Source: Streptomyces sp. NBC_01451
GTDB taxonomy: Bacteria > Actinomycetota > Actinomycetes > Streptomycetales > Streptomycetaceae
Length of the DNA: 64,000 bases
Assembly (NCBI RefSeq): GCF_036227485.1
Contig: NZ_CP109479.1
Span: forward strand, 8,370,001 to 8,434,000
Reading direction: 5' to 3'
Below, one piece after another: positions 49,731 to 59,715 of the stretch (its first letter is position 1; each line of letters starts with the position of its first letter). The notes under the pieces were generated by a model that was not told where the DNA came from, searched no databases, and saw only the letters and a program-made list of their open reading frames with translations. A program made the position numbers and the translations under genes.

Positions 49731-50600
49731 ATGACACTCACCTCCCTGACGTACGAGAACACCCTGCGCGAACTCCCCACGGACGAGGGTGTGCTTCGCT
49801 ACCACGAGGCGGGCGACGGGCCGCCGCTGCTCCTGCTGCACGGCTCGGGACCGGGTGTGACCGGCTGGCGCAACTACCAGGGCAACCTGCCGGTGTTCGC
49901 CCGGCACTTCCGCACCCTCGCCCTGGAGTTCCCCGGTTTCGGCGTGAGCGACCCGACCGACGAGAACCCGATGGTGGCGGCCCCGAAGGCCGTACTGCGC
50001 TTCCTCGAAGGCCTCGGGCTCGACCGGGTGGACGTCGTCGGAAACTCCATGGGCGGATACGTGGCAGTGGGCCTCGCGGTCGCCCACAAGGACCTGTTCC
50101 GCAGGGTCGTGACCATCGGGGGAGTGGGCCGCAACATCCTTTCCCCGGCGCCCAGCGAAGGGCTCAACCTGCTGGTGGAGTTCACCGAGAACCCCACCCG
50201 CGAGAACCTCGTGCAGTGGCTGCGGTCGATGGTCTTCGACCCCTCCTTCCTCACCGACGAACTGATCGAGGAGCGCTGGGCGAGCGCGACCGATCCGGCG
50301 ACCCTTGAGGCGTCCCGCCGGATCTACGGCCGGCAGGCGATGGCCGCGATGATGGCCGCCCAGGCCCACTCCGACCAGCCCGTCTGGGCTGCGCTCCACA
50401 AGGTCACCGCACCCACCCTGCTGACCTGGGGCCGCGACGACCGGGTCACCCCGCTGGACAACGCGCTGCTGCCGATGCGCACCATCCCCAAGGCCGAGCT
50501 GCACGTCCTTCCCGACTGCGGGCACTGGGCCATGATCGAGCAGAAGGCTGCCTGGGAGAGCGCGGTGCTGGCGTTCCTGACCCGCCCGGACGCCTCCTGA
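49731..50600 (+). CDS. hsaD: HsaD-type meta-cleavage product hydrolase
   Basis: A 289-residue alpha/beta hydrolase. The triad is S106 (GNSMGGYVAVG), D236/D237 (GRDDRVTPL) and H265 (DCGHWAMIEQ); the oxyanion loop is LLHGSGPGVTGW. This is the C-C bond hydrolase pattern of HsaD/BphD, which cleaves the ring-fission product of HsaC to a dienoate and a carboxylic acid. No clear ribosome site is visible before ATG 49731. It is divergent from hsaC. Confidence 0.88.
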   Translation: MTLTSLTYENTLRELPTDEGVLRYHEAGDGPPLLLLHGSGPGVTGWRNYQGNLPVFARHFRTLALEFPGFGVSDPTDENPMVAAPKAVLRFLEGLGLDRVDVVGNSMGGYVAVGLAVAHKDLFRRVVTIGGVGRNILSPAPSEGLNLLVEFTENPTRENLVQWLRSMVFDPSFLTDELIEERWASATDPATLEASRRIYGRQAMAAMMAAQAHSDQPVWAALHKVTAPTLLTWGRDDRVTPLDNALLPMRTIPKAELHVLPDCGHWAMIEQKAAWESAVLAFLTRPDAS

Positions 50601-50658
50601 GCCTCCCGAGCGACGCGGCGGGGAGACTCGACGACATGCGACCTGGGGGGCCGGATAC

Positions 50659-51267
50659 GTGGCGAGACCCGCAGAGGTTCGGCAACCCGCCGCTCCGGTG
50701 TCGAGCCGCCAGGCCGCCCGACAGGTACGCATCCTGCGCGCCGCCTCCGAACTCGGCGCCCGCGAGGGGCTCGCCCGGGTGCAGATGCAGGACGTGGCCC
50801 GGGAGGCCGGCGTCGCGATCGCCACGCTGTACCGCTACTTCCCGTCCAAGCCCTACCTGTTCCTGTCCGTCCTGGAATGGCACATCGAGGAGTTCCTCGG
50901 GGGCCGGGACGCCGCTTCCTCCGCCGCCGACGGGAACGACCCGGCGGCGGAAGTGGCCCGCACGCTCGTCGCGCTGAGCGGGAAGCTGCTGGCCAGCCCC
51001 CTGCTGGCGTCGGCGGTGGCGCTGTCGTCGTTCAACGAGTACGCGAGCGCCGTCCCGACCCGGTTCGACATCGTCGAGCGGGCCCTGGGACGGCGGCTCC
51101 TGCACCTGCTCGGATGCCGCGCGGACGCGGAGACCGCGCGCAGCCGGGTGCGGCTGCTCGTCTACAGCTGGTGGGGTCTGTTCGTGGCCATGCTGACCGA
51201 GGAGATCAGCACCGAGCAGGCGGAGGCGGACCTGCACCTGGCCGTGCGACTGATCGCCGCACCCTGA
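50659..51267 (+). CDS. KstR-like TetR-family regulator
   Basis: A 202-residue TetR protein. LGAREGLARVQMQDVAREAG and VAIATLYRYFPSKPYLF form a helix-turn-helix very like KstR, the repressor of cholesterol catabolism in mycobacteria and rhodococci, which responds to a steroid-CoA intermediate. It lies between hsaD and kstD, as expected for a local steroid regulator. GTG 50659 is the start. I see no site matching the mycobacterial KstR operator (TnnAACnnGTTnnA) in nearby gaps, so its operator may differ. Its stop runs into a GAACAC simple repeat and a terminator. Confidence 0.82.
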   Translation: MARPAEVRQPAAPVSSRQAARQVRILRAASELGAREGLARVQMQDVAREAGVAIATLYRYFPSKPYLFLSVLEWHIEEFLGGRDAASSAADGNDPAAEVARTLVALSGKLLASPLLASAVALSSFNEYASAVPTRFDIVERALGRRLLHLLGCRADAETARSRVRLLVYSWWGLFVAMLTEEISTEQAEADLHLAVRLIAAP

Positions 51268-51306
51268 ACACGGACACGGACACCAATACCGACACGAGCG
51301 CGAGCG

Positions 51307-51340
<34 letters not shown>

Positions 51341-51344
51341 GGCG

Positions 51345-51385
51345 CGACTGTGCCCGGGACACGGCAGGTGTCCCGGGCACAGTCG
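51345..51385. terminator. Bidirectional hairpin terminator
   Basis: 18-bp arms (inner GACTGTGCCCGGGACAC and complement, plus a C-G pair) around a GGCAG loop, between the convergent TetR and kstD genes. Confidence 0.87.
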
Positions 51386-51390
51386 TGGGG

Positions 51391-52992
51391 TCAGTCCTTC
51401 GCGCCGGCGATGTCGAGCACCGCGAGGTAGGAGAAGGCGAGACTCGAACCGATCGGGGCCCCCGCACCCGGGTACACCCGTCCGGACATCGCCGCCATGG
51501 TGTTCCCGCTCGCGTAGAGCCCTTCGATCGGGCTGCCGTCCGGCCGGAGCACCCGCGCGTTCTCGTCGGTCTTCAGGCCGCCCTTGGTGCCGATGTCGGC
51601 CGGGAGGATGGTCGCGACGTAGTACGGCGGGGTGTCGAGCGGCAGCAACAGCGGGTTCGGCCAGTCGGGTGTGGGCGGCGCCGGGTAGTTCAGCGCGGGC
51701 AGCGCGGGGAAGCCCAGCACGTGGTGGGCGATCTGGTCCCAGGGCGACTCGCCCCGATGGAACCTCTCGTCGACCCCGGTCTGCGAGTAGCCGTTGAACT
51801 CCTCGACGGTCGCGCGCAGGGTGTCGAGCGGTACGTCGATCAGCTTCGCCACCTCCTCCAGGGTGTCGGCCCTCTTCAGCGCGCCCGACTCGAACCACTC
51901 GGGGCGCACCGGCTCGTCGGCCGGGCCGCCGAAGCTGTCCCGGTCGAGCTGACGCTGGTCGATGATCCAGTGGGCGGGTATGTGCGAGACACCGGTGGTC
52001 CTGTGCAGGCGGAGGATCTCGTGCCCGGCCTGGTCGTAGGGGCGCGTCTCGTTCATGAAGCGCTCACCGGCGGCGTTGACCCAGATCCCGCCCCGCGTAC
52101 CCGTGTGGAAGACGGGCAGTCCGTCCGGCCACACGAGGCCCGGCACCAGCCAGGCCTCGTCGAGCAGGTCGGTGGCGGCACCGATCGCCATCCCCGCCAG
52201 CAGCGCGTCGCCGGTGTTGCCCGGGGCACCGTGCGACCACTCGCCGGTGAGCGGTGGCTGGTGCTTCCTGCGCAGGTCCGCGTCCCGCTCGAAGCCGCCG
52301 GCGGCGAGGATCACACCCCGCGAGGCACGGATCCGGACGGGCTCACCCTCGCTGACGGCGTTCACGCCGACGACCCTGCCGTCCTCGACGATCAGGCTCT
52401 CCAGCGCGGTGTCGAGCTTCAGCGTGCCGTTGCCGGTCTCCAGGAACGCGGCCAGCGCCCTGCCGATCAGCGCGCGGCCACCGTTGAGCACCGGGCCCTG
52501 GTCGACGCCCCACCGTTCCATCGAGACGGGCTCGCGCACGAGCCGGGCGTGCTCGCCGAGCTCGGCTGCGGGAATCTCCGGCGGGAAGATGGTGTGCCCC
52601 GCGGGGGAGGCGCCGGGGACGTCCGCGTAGTACTCCGGCACGGGCGCGTACACGAACGACCGGAACCACTCGTTCTCCTCCAGCTCGTCGATCAGCTGCG
52701 CGCCCGCCCGCAGATAGGCGTCCTGGCGCTTCTCCCGGGAAGGGTCGTCGACGATGGTGCGCAGATACTTCCGGGAGCCCTCGACCCCGTCGTCGACGCC
52801 GGCCCGCCGCAGCGGTGCCGAGCCCGGGAACCAGAGCCCGGCCCCGGAGTAGGCGGTGGTGCCGCCCACCCGGTCGGTCTTCTCGATGACGAGCGTGCGC
52901 AGACCGCGCGACGCCGCGACATAAGCCCCGACCAGACCTCCGCCGGACCCTACGACGACCACGTCGTAGACATCTTCGTTGATGCTCACCAT
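51391..52992 (-). CDS. kstD: KstD-like 3-ketosteroid delta1-dehydrogenase / FAD flavoprotein
   Basis: A 533-residue FAD enzyme of the fumarate reductase/KstD fold. VVVVGSGGGLVGAYVAASRG binds FAD, VGGTTAYSGAGLWFPG follows as in KstD, and PPYYVATILPADIGTKGG plus MSGRVYPGAGAPIGSSLAFS give the C-terminal active-site Tyr and Gly positions. It would desaturate C1-C2 of a 3-keto ring, leading to B-ring opening. It diverges from hsaE-hsaG-hsaF, the same order as Rv3537 and Rv3536c-Rv3534c. The start is ATG 52992 or GTG 52989: the AGGAGG is only 2 bases from the ATG but 5 from the GTG. Confidence 0.82.
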   Translation of the reverse strand: MVSINEDVYDVVVVGSGGGLVGAYVAASRGLRTLVIEKTDRVGGTTAYSGAGLWFPGSAPLRRAGVDDGVEGSRKYLRTIVDDPSREKRQDAYLRAGAQLIDELEENEWFRSFVYAPVPEYYADVPGASPAGHTIFPPEIPAAELGEHARLVREPVSMERWGVDQGPVLNGGRALIGRALAAFLETGNGTLKLDTALESLIVEDGRVVGVNAVSEGEPVRIRASRGVILAAGGFERDADLRRKHQPPLTGEWSHGAPGNTGDALLAGMAIGAATDLLDEAWLVPGLVWPDGLPVFHTGTRGGIWVNAAGERFMNETRPYDQAGHEILRLHRTTGVSHIPAHWIIDQRQLDRDSFGGPADEPVRPEWFESGALKRADTLEEVAKLIDVPLDTLRATVEEFNGYSQTGVDERFHRGESPWDQIAHHVLGFPALPALNYPAPPTPDWPNPLLLPLDTPPYYVATILPADIGTKGGLKTDENARVLRPDGSPIEGLYASGNTMAAMSGRVYPGAGAPIGSSLAFSYLAVLDIAGAKD

Positions 52993-53267
52993 GACCTCCT
53001 CATGCATGAATGCCGACGTTCTCGGTGGGGGATGTGGGGAAGCGCGACCACAGGCGGGGGACGTCGGACGGAGGCGTGCACGCCCTCGCCACCAGCCGTT
53101 CAGCGGTTCGCCGGACGACCGTAACGAGCCACCGCCGCACCGGCGTTCGGACATCTCGCTCACCGAGACGCCCCGGTCGACACCCCAGTCCCGCTCAGCG
53201 GAACGTCCGTGCCTGCCGTGCCCCGGCGCCGCTCAGGCTGGAGACCCGGTACGAGCTGAGGATGCGA

Positions 53268-54116
53268 ATGACAGACATTGGGGAACCGACGGCCGTCGCG
53301 CGGCGCGCCGCCGTCGTCGCCGAGGCGGCCGCGCGCCTGACCGGCGCGGCCCGGGACCACAGGCCGTGCGCCCCCGTGCGGGACCTGCTCGGCGCGAGCG
53401 ACATCGGCCTCGCGTACGCCGTCCAGCAACGCGTCATCGGAGACCGGATCGCCGCCGGAGCACGAGTCGTCGGCCGCAAGATCGGGCTCACGTCAGAGTC
53501 CGTGCAGCGCCAAGTGGGCGTCGACCGGCCCGACTTCGGGGTCCTGCTGGACGACATGGACGTCTCCGGGCTGCCGGAGGTCCCCAGCGCACGGCTGCTG
53601 CAGCCCCGGGTCGAGGCGGAGATCGCGTTCGTGCTCGCCGCCGACCTGGACGACGACGACCTCGACATCGAGCGGGTCCGTGCGGCGGTCGGACACGCCG
53701 TGGCCGCGCTGGAGATCGTGGACAGCCGGGTCTCCGACTGGGACATCGCGATCACGGACACGGTCGCCGACAACGCCTCCAGCGGCCTGTTCGTCCTCGG
53801 CGCCGAGCACGTCGGCCTCAAGGAGTTCGAACCGCGGGACGTGACCATGCGGTTGTACGCCGACGGCGAGCTCGCGTCCGAGGGCACCGGGGCCGCCTGC
53901 CTCGGTGACCCTCTCGCGGCGCTGCTGTGGCTGGCGCGTACCGCCCGGGAGTTCGGCGATCCGCTGCGCGCCGGCCAGGTCGTGCTCTCGGGCGCCCTGG
54001 GGCCGCTCGTCCCCACCCCGCCGGGCAGCACGGTACGGGCCGAGATGTCGGGCCTGGGACCGGTGACAGCGATCTTCTCCACCAGGGAACGCAAGGAATC
54101 CAAGGAGCACGGATGA
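53268..54116 (+). CDS. hsaE: HsaE-type 2-hydroxypenta-2,4-dienoate hydratase
   Basis: A 282-residue hydratase of the MhpD/TesE group. [35 protein letters not shown] and [14 protein letters not shown] are family blocks; the Glu of VEAEIAF binds metal. It hydrates the dienoate released by HsaD to a 4-hydroxy-2-oxoacid. ATG 53268 is preferred because GAGG lies 5 bases upstream; ATG 53262 is also in frame. Its stop overlaps hsaG. The 275-base gap to divergent kstD holds no recognised operator. Confidence 0.9.
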   Translation: MTDIGEPTAVARRAAVVAEAAARLTGAARDHRPCAPVRDLLGASDIGLAYAVQQRVIGDRIAAGARVVGRKIGLTSESVQRQVGVDRPDFGVLLDDMDVSGLPEVPSARLLQPRVEAEIAFVLAADLDDDDLDIERVRAAVGHAVAALEIVDSRVSDWDIAITDTVADNASSGLFVLGAEHVGLKEFEPRDVTMRLYADGELASEGTGAACLGDPLAALLWLARTAREFGDPLRAGQVVLSGALGPLVPTPPGSTVRAEMSGLGPVTAIFSTRERKESKEHG

Positions 54117-55072
54117 CGAAGACCAAGGTGGCCGTTATCGGCTCCGGCAACATCGGCACCGACCTGATGATCAAGGTGCTGCGCCTGTCCGACACCCTGG
54201 AGATGGCCGCGATGGTGGGCATCGACCCGGACTCGGACGGGCTGGCGCGCGCCGCCCGGCTGAAGGTTCCCACCACGCACGAGGGCGTGGACGGACTGAT
54301 CCGGATGGACGGCTTCGACGAGATCGACATCGTCTTCGACGCCACGTCGGCGAAGGCCCATGTCGAGAACGCCAAGAAGCTCGCCCCGTACGGCAAGCGC
54401 CTCGTCGACCTCACCCCGGCGGCCATCGGCCCGTTCGTGGTGCCGCCGGTGAACCTGGACGAGCACCTGAACGCCGCCGACAACGCTGTCGACAACGTGA
54501 ACATGGTCACCTGCGGCGGCCAGGCGACGATTCCGATCGTCCACGCGGTCAGCCGGATCACCCCCGTGCCCTACGCCGAGATCGTCGCGTCCATCGCCTC
54601 GAAGTCGGCCGGGCCCGGCACCCGGGCCAACATCGACGAGTTCACCGAGACGACGTCCGGGGCGATCGAGAAGGTGGGCGGCGCCCGGCGCGGCAAGGCG
54701 ATCATCGTCCTCAACCCGGCCGAACCGCCGCTGATCATGCGGGACACCGTGTACTGCCTGATCGGCGACGCCGACCACGACGCGATCCGTGCCTCCGTCG
54801 AGGAGATGGTCGCGGCGGTCGCCGAATATGTGCCGGGCTACCGGCTCAAGCAGCAGGTCCAGTTCACAACGGTCCCCGAGGGCGACCCGGTGCACACACT
54901 GTTCACCGGCGACCCCTCCGAGGCGACCACCAAGGTCTCCGTCTTCCTCGAAGTGGAGGGCGCCGCCCACTACTTGCCCGCCTACGCAGGCAATCTCGAC
55001 ATCATGACGTCGGCCGCCCTGCGCGTCGCCGAGCGCATCGCCCAGCGATTCTCCACCGAGGTGACCAAGTGA
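54113..55072 (+). CDS. hsaG: HsaG-type acylating acetaldehyde/propanal dehydrogenase
   Basis: A 319-residue dehydrogenase. [19 protein letters not shown] is the NAD turn, [12 protein letters not shown] holds the thioester-forming Cys, and [20 protein letters not shown] is conserved. It converts the aldehyde delivered by the HsaF aldolase to acetyl-CoA or propionyl-CoA; the two normally form a channelling complex. ATG 54113 overlaps hsaE and the stop overlaps hsaF, giving tightly coupled translation. Confidence 0.94.
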   Translation: MTKTKVAVIGSGNIGTDLMIKVLRLSDTLEMAAMVGIDPDSDGLARAARLKVPTTHEGVDGLIRMDGFDEIDIVFDATSAKAHVENAKKLAPYGKRLVDLTPAAIGPFVVPPVNLDEHLNAADNAVDNVNMVTCGGQATIPIVHAVSRITPVPYAEIVASIASKSAGPGTRANIDEFTETTSGAIEKVGGARRGKAIIVLNPAEPPLIMRDTVYCLIGDADHDAIRASVEEMVAAVAEYVPGYRLKQQVQFTTVPEGDPVHTLFTGDPSEATTKVSVFLEVEGAAHYLPAYAGNLDIMTSAALRVAERIAQRFSTEVTK

Positions 55073-56082
55073 CCGCCACCCCCAGGCTCTACGTCCAGGA
55101 CGTCACCCTCCGGGACGGGATGCACGCCGTCCGGCACCGGATCACCCCCGAGTTCGTGGCGAAGATCTCCAAGGCCCTCGATCAGGCGGGTGTGGACGCC
55201 ATCGAGGTCGCCCACGGCGACGGTCTGGCCGGCGGCAGCCTCAACTACGGCCCGGGGAGCAACACCGACTGGGAGTGGATCGAGGCGGCGGCCGACGTCA
55301 TCGAGCGCGCGACCCTCACCTCCCTCCTGCTGCCCGGCATCGGCACGATCGTCGAACTCAAGCGGGCCTACGCCCTCGGGGTCCGCTCGGTGCGCATCGC
55401 CACGCACTGCACGGAGGCGGACGTCTCGGCCCAGCACATCGCCACCGCCCGCGAACTCGGCATGGACGTCTCCGGGTTCCTGATGATGGCTCACATGGCG
55501 TCCCCGGAGGTCCTCGCGGGACAGGCGAAGCTGATGGAGTCGTACGGGGCGCACTGCGTGTACGTCACCGACTCCGGCGGCCGGCTGACCATGGACGGGG
55601 TGCGCGACCGTATCCGCGCCTACCGGGACGTGCTCGACCCGGAGACCCAGATCGGCATCCACGCGCACGAGAACCTGTCCCTCTCGGTGGCCAACTCGGT
55701 GGTGGCGGTCGAGGAAGGGGTGGCCCGGGTCGACGCGTCGCTCGCGGGACAGGGCGCCGGCGCGGGCAACTGCCCGATCGAGCCGTTCATCGCCGTCGCC
55801 AACCTCCAGGGCTGGAAGCACGACTGCGACCTGTTCGCCCTCCAGGACGCCGCCGAGGACCTGGTCCGCCCGCTCCAGGACCGGCCGGTGCGGGTGGACC
55901 GGGAGACACTCACCCTCGGCTACGCCGGCGCCTACTCCAGTTTCCTGCGCCACGCCGAGGCGGCGGCGGAGCGCTACGGCCTCGACGCCCGCACGATCCT
56001 CCAGGAGGTCGGCAGGCGCGGGCTCGTCGGCGGCCAGGAGGACATGATCGTGGACATCGCCCTGGATCTCACCCAGGGCTGA
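55069..56082 (+). CDS. hsaF: HsaF-type 4-hydroxy-2-oxovalerate aldolase
   Basis: A 337-residue DRE-TIM aldolase. [12 protein letters not shown] near residue 10 and [20 protein letters not shown] contain the metal and catalytic residues (Asp, His-x-His). It splits 4-hydroxy-2-oxoacids into pyruvate and an aldehyde handed to HsaG. GTG 55069 overlaps the hsaG stop. A Rho-independent terminator 12 bases after the stop ends the hsaEGF operon. Confidence 0.94.
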   Translation: MTATPRLYVQDVTLRDGMHAVRHRITPEFVAKISKALDQAGVDAIEVAHGDGLAGGSLNYGPGSNTDWEWIEAAADVIERATLTSLLLPGIGTIVELKRAYALGVRSVRIATHCTEADVSAQHIATARELGMDVSGFLMMAHMASPEVLAGQAKLMESYGAHCVYVTDSGGRLTMDGVRDRIRAYRDVLDPETQIGIHAHENLSLSVANSVVAVEEGVARVDASLAGQGAGAGNCPIEPFIAVANLQGWKHDCDLFALQDAAEDLVRPLQDRPVRVDRETLTLGYAGAYSSFLRHAEAAAERYGLDARTILQEVGRRGLVGGQEDMIVDIALDLTQG

Positions 56083-56093
56083 CAACGACCGAC

Positions 56094-56137
56094 GTGCCGC
56101 TCCCCGGAAGAAGTCTTCCGGGGAGCGGCACTTTTTT
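56094..56137 (+). terminator. Rho-independent terminator of hsaEGF
   Basis: 17-bp perfect arms (GTGCCGCTCCCCGGAAG and complement) around an AAGT loop, followed by six T residues (56132-56137). Confidence 0.95.
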
Positions 56138-56270
56138 GCGTCCCCGGAATATTAGACCGAGCGCCCCAATTAGTCGGTGCACGACCCTTTCTCTACGGCC
56201 CATGGCATTGGTACCTTGACGCCGAAGCCGAACTAGAATTGATTTCAGTTTGAGCAGAGAGGCACCGACG

Positions 56271-57059
56271 ATGACGTCTGCCCTTCGCCTGGACCCGCGA
56301 CCCTCCGAGGTCGTCGGGCAGGCACTGCCGCCGTCGATGATGGAGCGCGTGACGCTGATCATGGACCTATTCGAACGTCCGCAGACCCATCTGACACTCG
56401 AAACGGTCTCGCGCCGGACCCATCTTCCGCGCTCCACCACCCACCGGATACTCGACCAGCTGGTCCGCCTGGACTGGCTGCGCCACACGGTGGCCGGCTA
56501 CACCCTGGGGCAGCGGGCGCTCGGCCTGGGCGGCCGGGAGATCGGCCACAGCGCACTGCGGTCGGCCGCCGCGCCCCACCTCCTGGACCTGGCCGTCCGT
56601 ACCCGGATGGTCGTCCACCTGGCCGTGCTCGACGGGCCCGAGATCTACTACCTGGACAAGGTCGGAGGCAGGGCGGCGTTCGACATCCCGTCGAAGGTCG
56701 GGGGCCGCGCGGTCGCCCACTGCACCGGGCTCGGCAAGGCCATGCTCGCCTGGCTGAGCCCCGAGGAGATCGACGCGCGGTACGCACACCTGATCGAGCG
56801 CCGCACCGACCACAGCATCGGCCACCTCGACCACCTGCACAGCGAACTCCGAACTGTGCGCCGCCGCAACGGACTGGCGATCGACCGCGGAGAGTGTTTC
56901 CCCGACCTCGGCTGCGTCGGCCTCGCCCTGCGCGGCCCCGAAGGCCCGATCGGCGCGATCTCGGTCGTCGGCGACGGCAGCTCCTCCCTGGAACTGGTGG
57001 CCCCCCTGGTGGTGAACGCGGTGAAGGCGGTCTCCGAGGACCTCTTCGGAATCGGCTAG
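56271..57059 (+). CDS. IclR-family transcriptional regulator
   Basis: A 262-residue IclR protein. The winged helix (about residues 24-85) includes LTLETVSRRTHLPRSTTHRI; the effector domain carries KVGGRAVAHCTGLGKAMLAW and RGECFPDLGCVGLALRGPEG, which are typical. ATG 56271 has AGAGAGG 8 bases upstream, so the in-frame TTG 56250 is not used. TAGAAT (56234-56239) could be a -10. Position suggests control of hsaEGF or of the ligase/SDR genes that follow; the effector is unknown. Confidence 0.9.
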   Translation: MTSALRLDPRPSEVVGQALPPSMMERVTLIMDLFERPQTHLTLETVSRRTHLPRSTTHRILDQLVRLDWLRHTVAGYTLGQRALGLGGREIGHSALRSAAAPHLLDLAVRTRMVVHLAVLDGPEIYYLDKVGGRAAFDIPSKVGGRAVAHCTGLGKAMLAWLSPEEIDARYAHLIERRTDHSIGHLDHLHSELRTVRRRNGLAIDRGECFPDLGCVGLALRGPEGPIGAISVVGDGSSSLELVAPLVVNAVKAVSEDLFGIG

Positions 57060-57079
57060 AGCAGACGCGCGCGCCCCAA

Positions 57080-57175
57080 CAGACGCGCGGGGCTGTATCG
57101 ATGTGCGGCTCCGCCGCGTGGGGCGACAAGCCGCAATGGACCCGCAGCCGACGAACAACCCCGTTGTGTGTCCAC
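57080..57175. repeat. Diverged Streptomyces intergenic repeat sequence
   Basis: Contains CAGACGCGCG twice and then CGGCTCCGCCGCGTGGGGCG followed by ACAAGCCGCAATGGACCCGCAG. It resembles a degraded copy of common Streptomyces repeats. It fills the gap between the convergent IclR and SDR genes. Confidence 0.4.
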
Positions 57176-57196
57176 CGCGGGCCGCCGGGGGCCACC

Positions 57197-57967
57197 TCAC
57201 CAGGCCGTCCAGCCCCCATCCACCGTGACAGTCGTCCCCGTCACGAACCGCGACGCGTCCGAAGCCAGGAACACCGCCGCCCCGCCAAGCTCCTCGGGCG
57301 CCCCCACCCTCCCCAGAGGCGTGCCCCGCACAATCCGCTCACCCCAGCGACTGTCCAGCAGGCCGGCGCTGAGGTCCGTACGGAAATATCCGGGCGCGAG
57401 CGCGTTCACCCGCACCCCCCGGTCCGCCCACTCCACGGCCAGCGACCTGGTGAGGGCCTCGACCCCACCCTTGCTGGCGGCATACGCGGCGATCCGCTCG
57501 AAGCCCGTGCTCGCGTGCACCGAGGAGATGTTGACGATCGACCCGGAGCCCTGCTCCAGCATGACCCGCCCGGCCTCGCGGCAGCAGTAGAAGGTGCCCT
57601 GGAGGTTGACGGCGATCACGCGCTGCCAGTCCTCGTCGGTGACCCACTCGCTCCGGCTGAAGTGCGGACTGACCCCGGCGCAGTTGATCACCGCGTCCAG
57701 CCGGCCCGCCCACCCGACGGCACCCTCCACCATGCCCCGTACGGCGGCGGAGTCGTCCACGGAGCCGGGCAGCACCAGCGTCTTGCCGCCGTACTCGGCG
57801 AGTTCCACTTCGAGACTGTCCAGGTCCGCCGCCGTACGGGCCGTCACCGCCACGTTCGCCCCGGCCTGGGCCAGGGCGACCGCGACGGCCCGGCCGAGCC
57901 CCTTCCCGGCACCGGTCACCCAGGCGGTACGGCCGTCGAGGCGCAGGTCGGTGTTGACGTCGGCCAT
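57197..57967 (-). CDS. Short-chain dehydrogenase/reductase
   Basis: A 256-residue SDR. AWVTGAGKGLGRAVAVALAQ is the cofactor turn, NCAGVSPHFSRSEW follows, and AAYAASKGGVEALT holds the Tyr/Lys; VTGTTVTVDGGWTAW is the C-terminus. It starts 2 bases after the stop of the upstream ligase, in the same operon. It likely oxidises a hydroxyacyl-CoA or alcohol. Confidence 0.88.
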   Translation of the reverse strand: MADVNTDLRLDGRTAWVTGAGKGLGRAVAVALAQAGANVAVTARTAADLDSLEVELAEYGGKTLVLPGSVDDSAAVRGMVEGAVGWAGRLDAVINCAGVSPHFSRSEWVTDEDWQRVIAVNLQGTFYCCREAGRVMLEQGSGSIVNISSVHASTGFERIAAYAASKGGVEALTRSLAVEWADRGVRVNALAPGYFRTDLSAGLLDSRWGERIVRGTPLGRVGAPEELGGAAVFLASDASRFVTGTTVTVDGGWTAW

Positions 57968-57969
57968 GG

Positions 57970-59502
57970 TCAGCCCCCCGCGGGGATGTCGCGCAGCGTC
58001 CGCTTGAGGACCTTGCCCGAGGGGGTGCGGGGAAGTTCGTCGACGACGTCGAAACGGGCCGGCACCTTGAACTTCGCCAGACGCTCCTGGCAGAACTCCC
58101 GCAGCTCGTCGACGCCGGCGTCCGTGCCCGGCCGGAACACCACGAACGCGCGCGGGACCTCGCCCCAGCGCGGGTGGGTCAGACCGACGACCGCGGCCTC
58201 CAGGACGGCCGGGTGCTCGTACAGGACCCGTTCGACCTCGGGGGTGGCGATGTTCTCGCCGCCGGAGACGATCATGTCCTTCTTGCGGTCGTCGATGTAG
58301 AGGAAGCCCTCCTCGTCGACGTGTCCGATGTCGCCGGTGTGGAACCAGCCGTCCCGCAGGGCCGCGGCCGTCGCCTTCTCGTCGCGCCAGTAGCCCGCGA
58401 AGACCTTCGGGCCGCGCAGCGTGATCTCGCCGAGTTCGCCCGCCGGGGCCTCCTTGCCGGTGTCGTCGACGATCCGGATCCGGGTGTGGGGTACGGGACG
58501 GCCGACCGAGCCCAGTTTGGACAGGGCGTGCGCGCGGTCGAGGAAGGTGTCGCCCGACACCGTCTCGGTCAGGCCGTACGCGTCGGCGAACCAGGCGTTC
58601 GGGAACGCGGTCATGATGCGCCGCAGCACCGGCTCGGGGGTCTTCTCGCCGCCGCCCACGATGAAGCGCATCGAGGTGGTGTCGTACGACTCCCGGTCCG
58701 GCACCTCCAGGACGGCGTTGACCATCACCGGCGCCAGCCAGGCGTTGGTGACCCCGTGCTCCTGGATGGCCCGCAGGACCTCCGGCGCGTCGAACTTGCG
58801 CTGGAGGACCACGCCGCCGCCCGCGTACAGCACCGGCAGGGCCGGCATGTCCAGGCCGCCCACGTGGTACAGCGGCCCGGCCACGAGTGTGGTGTCCGCC
58901 GCGGTGAGGCCGAAGTGGACGATCTGGGACACGTTCTTCGCGTGCAGATTGCCGTACGTGATGCGCACACCCTTGGGGCGCGAGGTGGTGCCCGAGGTGT
59001 ACATCAGCCGCTGGAGGTCGTCCGGCCCGACCTCGACGGGGTCCACCCGGGCGCCCGCGTGGCGGTCGAGCAGCGCCTCGTAATTGGTCCACTCGTCCGA
59101 TTCCGCTTCACCGTCCACCAGGACGCGGTGCTCCAGATCCGTGAGTTTCCCGGCGATCCGGTCGGCCGCTCGAACGAACTCCGGTTCGGTGATGATCGCC
59201 TTCGCCCGGGAGTGGCCCAGAATGTATGCCCACTCCTCCTCGGACAGGCGGTAGTTCAGCGGGAGGAAGACCGCCCCGACGCGGTTGGCCGCATAGACGA
59301 GTTCCAGGAACTCCGGCCGGTTGTAGAGCAGCAGCCCGACGACGTCGCCGCGCCGTACGCCCAGCTCGGTCAGGCCCGCGGCCAGCCGGTTGACCCGGTC
59401 GTGGAGTTCGCGCACCGTCAGGCGGCGGTCCTCCTGCGTGACGACCACGGCTTCGGGCCGCTGGGTCAGGTGGTAATCGAGGATGCTCGCGAAATTGTGC
59501 AC
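57970..59502 (-). CDS. Acyl-CoA synthetase (AMP-forming)
   Basis: A 510-residue ANL ligase. MYTSGTTSRPKGVRITYGN is the P-loop, FADAYGLTETVSGDTF the A5 motif, and DRKKDMIVSGGENIATPEVE the hinge; RTPSGKVLKRTLRD carries the catalytic Lys. GTG 59500-59502 begins VHNFASILDYHL after GAGAGAG, so the further in-frame upstream start is rejected. This is the third CoA ligase in the window and looks like a general medium- or long-chain type. Its divergent promoter region contains box 16. Confidence 0.92.
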   Translation of the reverse strand: MHNFASILDYHLTQRPEAVVVTQEDRRLTVRELHDRVNRLAAGLTELGVRRGDVVGLLLYNRPEFLELVYAANRVGAVFLPLNYRLSEEEWAYILGHSRAKAIITEPEFVRAADRIAGKLTDLEHRVLVDGEAESDEWTNYEALLDRHAGARVDPVEVGPDDLQRLMYTSGTTSRPKGVRITYGNLHAKNVSQIVHFGLTAADTTLVAGPLYHVGGLDMPALPVLYAGGGVVLQRKFDAPEVLRAIQEHGVTNAWLAPVMVNAVLEVPDRESYDTTSMRFIVGGGEKTPEPVLRRIMTAFPNAWFADAYGLTETVSGDTFLDRAHALSKLGSVGRPVPHTRIRIVDDTGKEAPAGELGEITLRGPKVFAGYWRDEKATAAALRDGWFHTGDIGHVDEEGFLYIDDRKKDMIVSGGENIATPEVERVLYEHPAVLEAAVVGLTHPRWGEVPRAFVVFRPGTDAGVDELREFCQERLAKFKVPARFDVVDELPRTPSGKVLKRTLRDIPAGG

Positions 59503-59595
59503 GGGTCTCTCTCGCTCTGTGTCTGCACGGCGAATGCTTCTTGCCACCGCTCATACGGAAAGGCGGGTTCCGGCCGGTTGGTTGCCCGCTACCAT

Positions 59596-59614
59596 GATTT
59601 AGTGTACCTCTTGG
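59596..59614. promoter_or_regulatory. Regulon box 16 (ligase / enoyl-CoA hydratase divergent region)
   Basis: GATTTAGTGTACCTCTTGG. TACACT on the minus strand (59601-59606) is a -10 for the ligase operon with a leader of about 90 bases; the same box may also serve the rightward hydratase operon. Confidence 0.52.
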
Positions 59615-59715
59615 TCTATAAAACTTGTTGGTCGAACTGTACGACGACACGAACCCATCGACAACCATCTGCGCGCCGGTGAGTTCGCCTTGTTTCCCCC
59701 GATGAGGAGGCCCTG

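Noticed and set aside
59635..59652. A further regulon box around AACTGTACGACGACAC
   Set aside because: It keeps only a GTAC core and lacks the AT-rich flanks of the other boxes.
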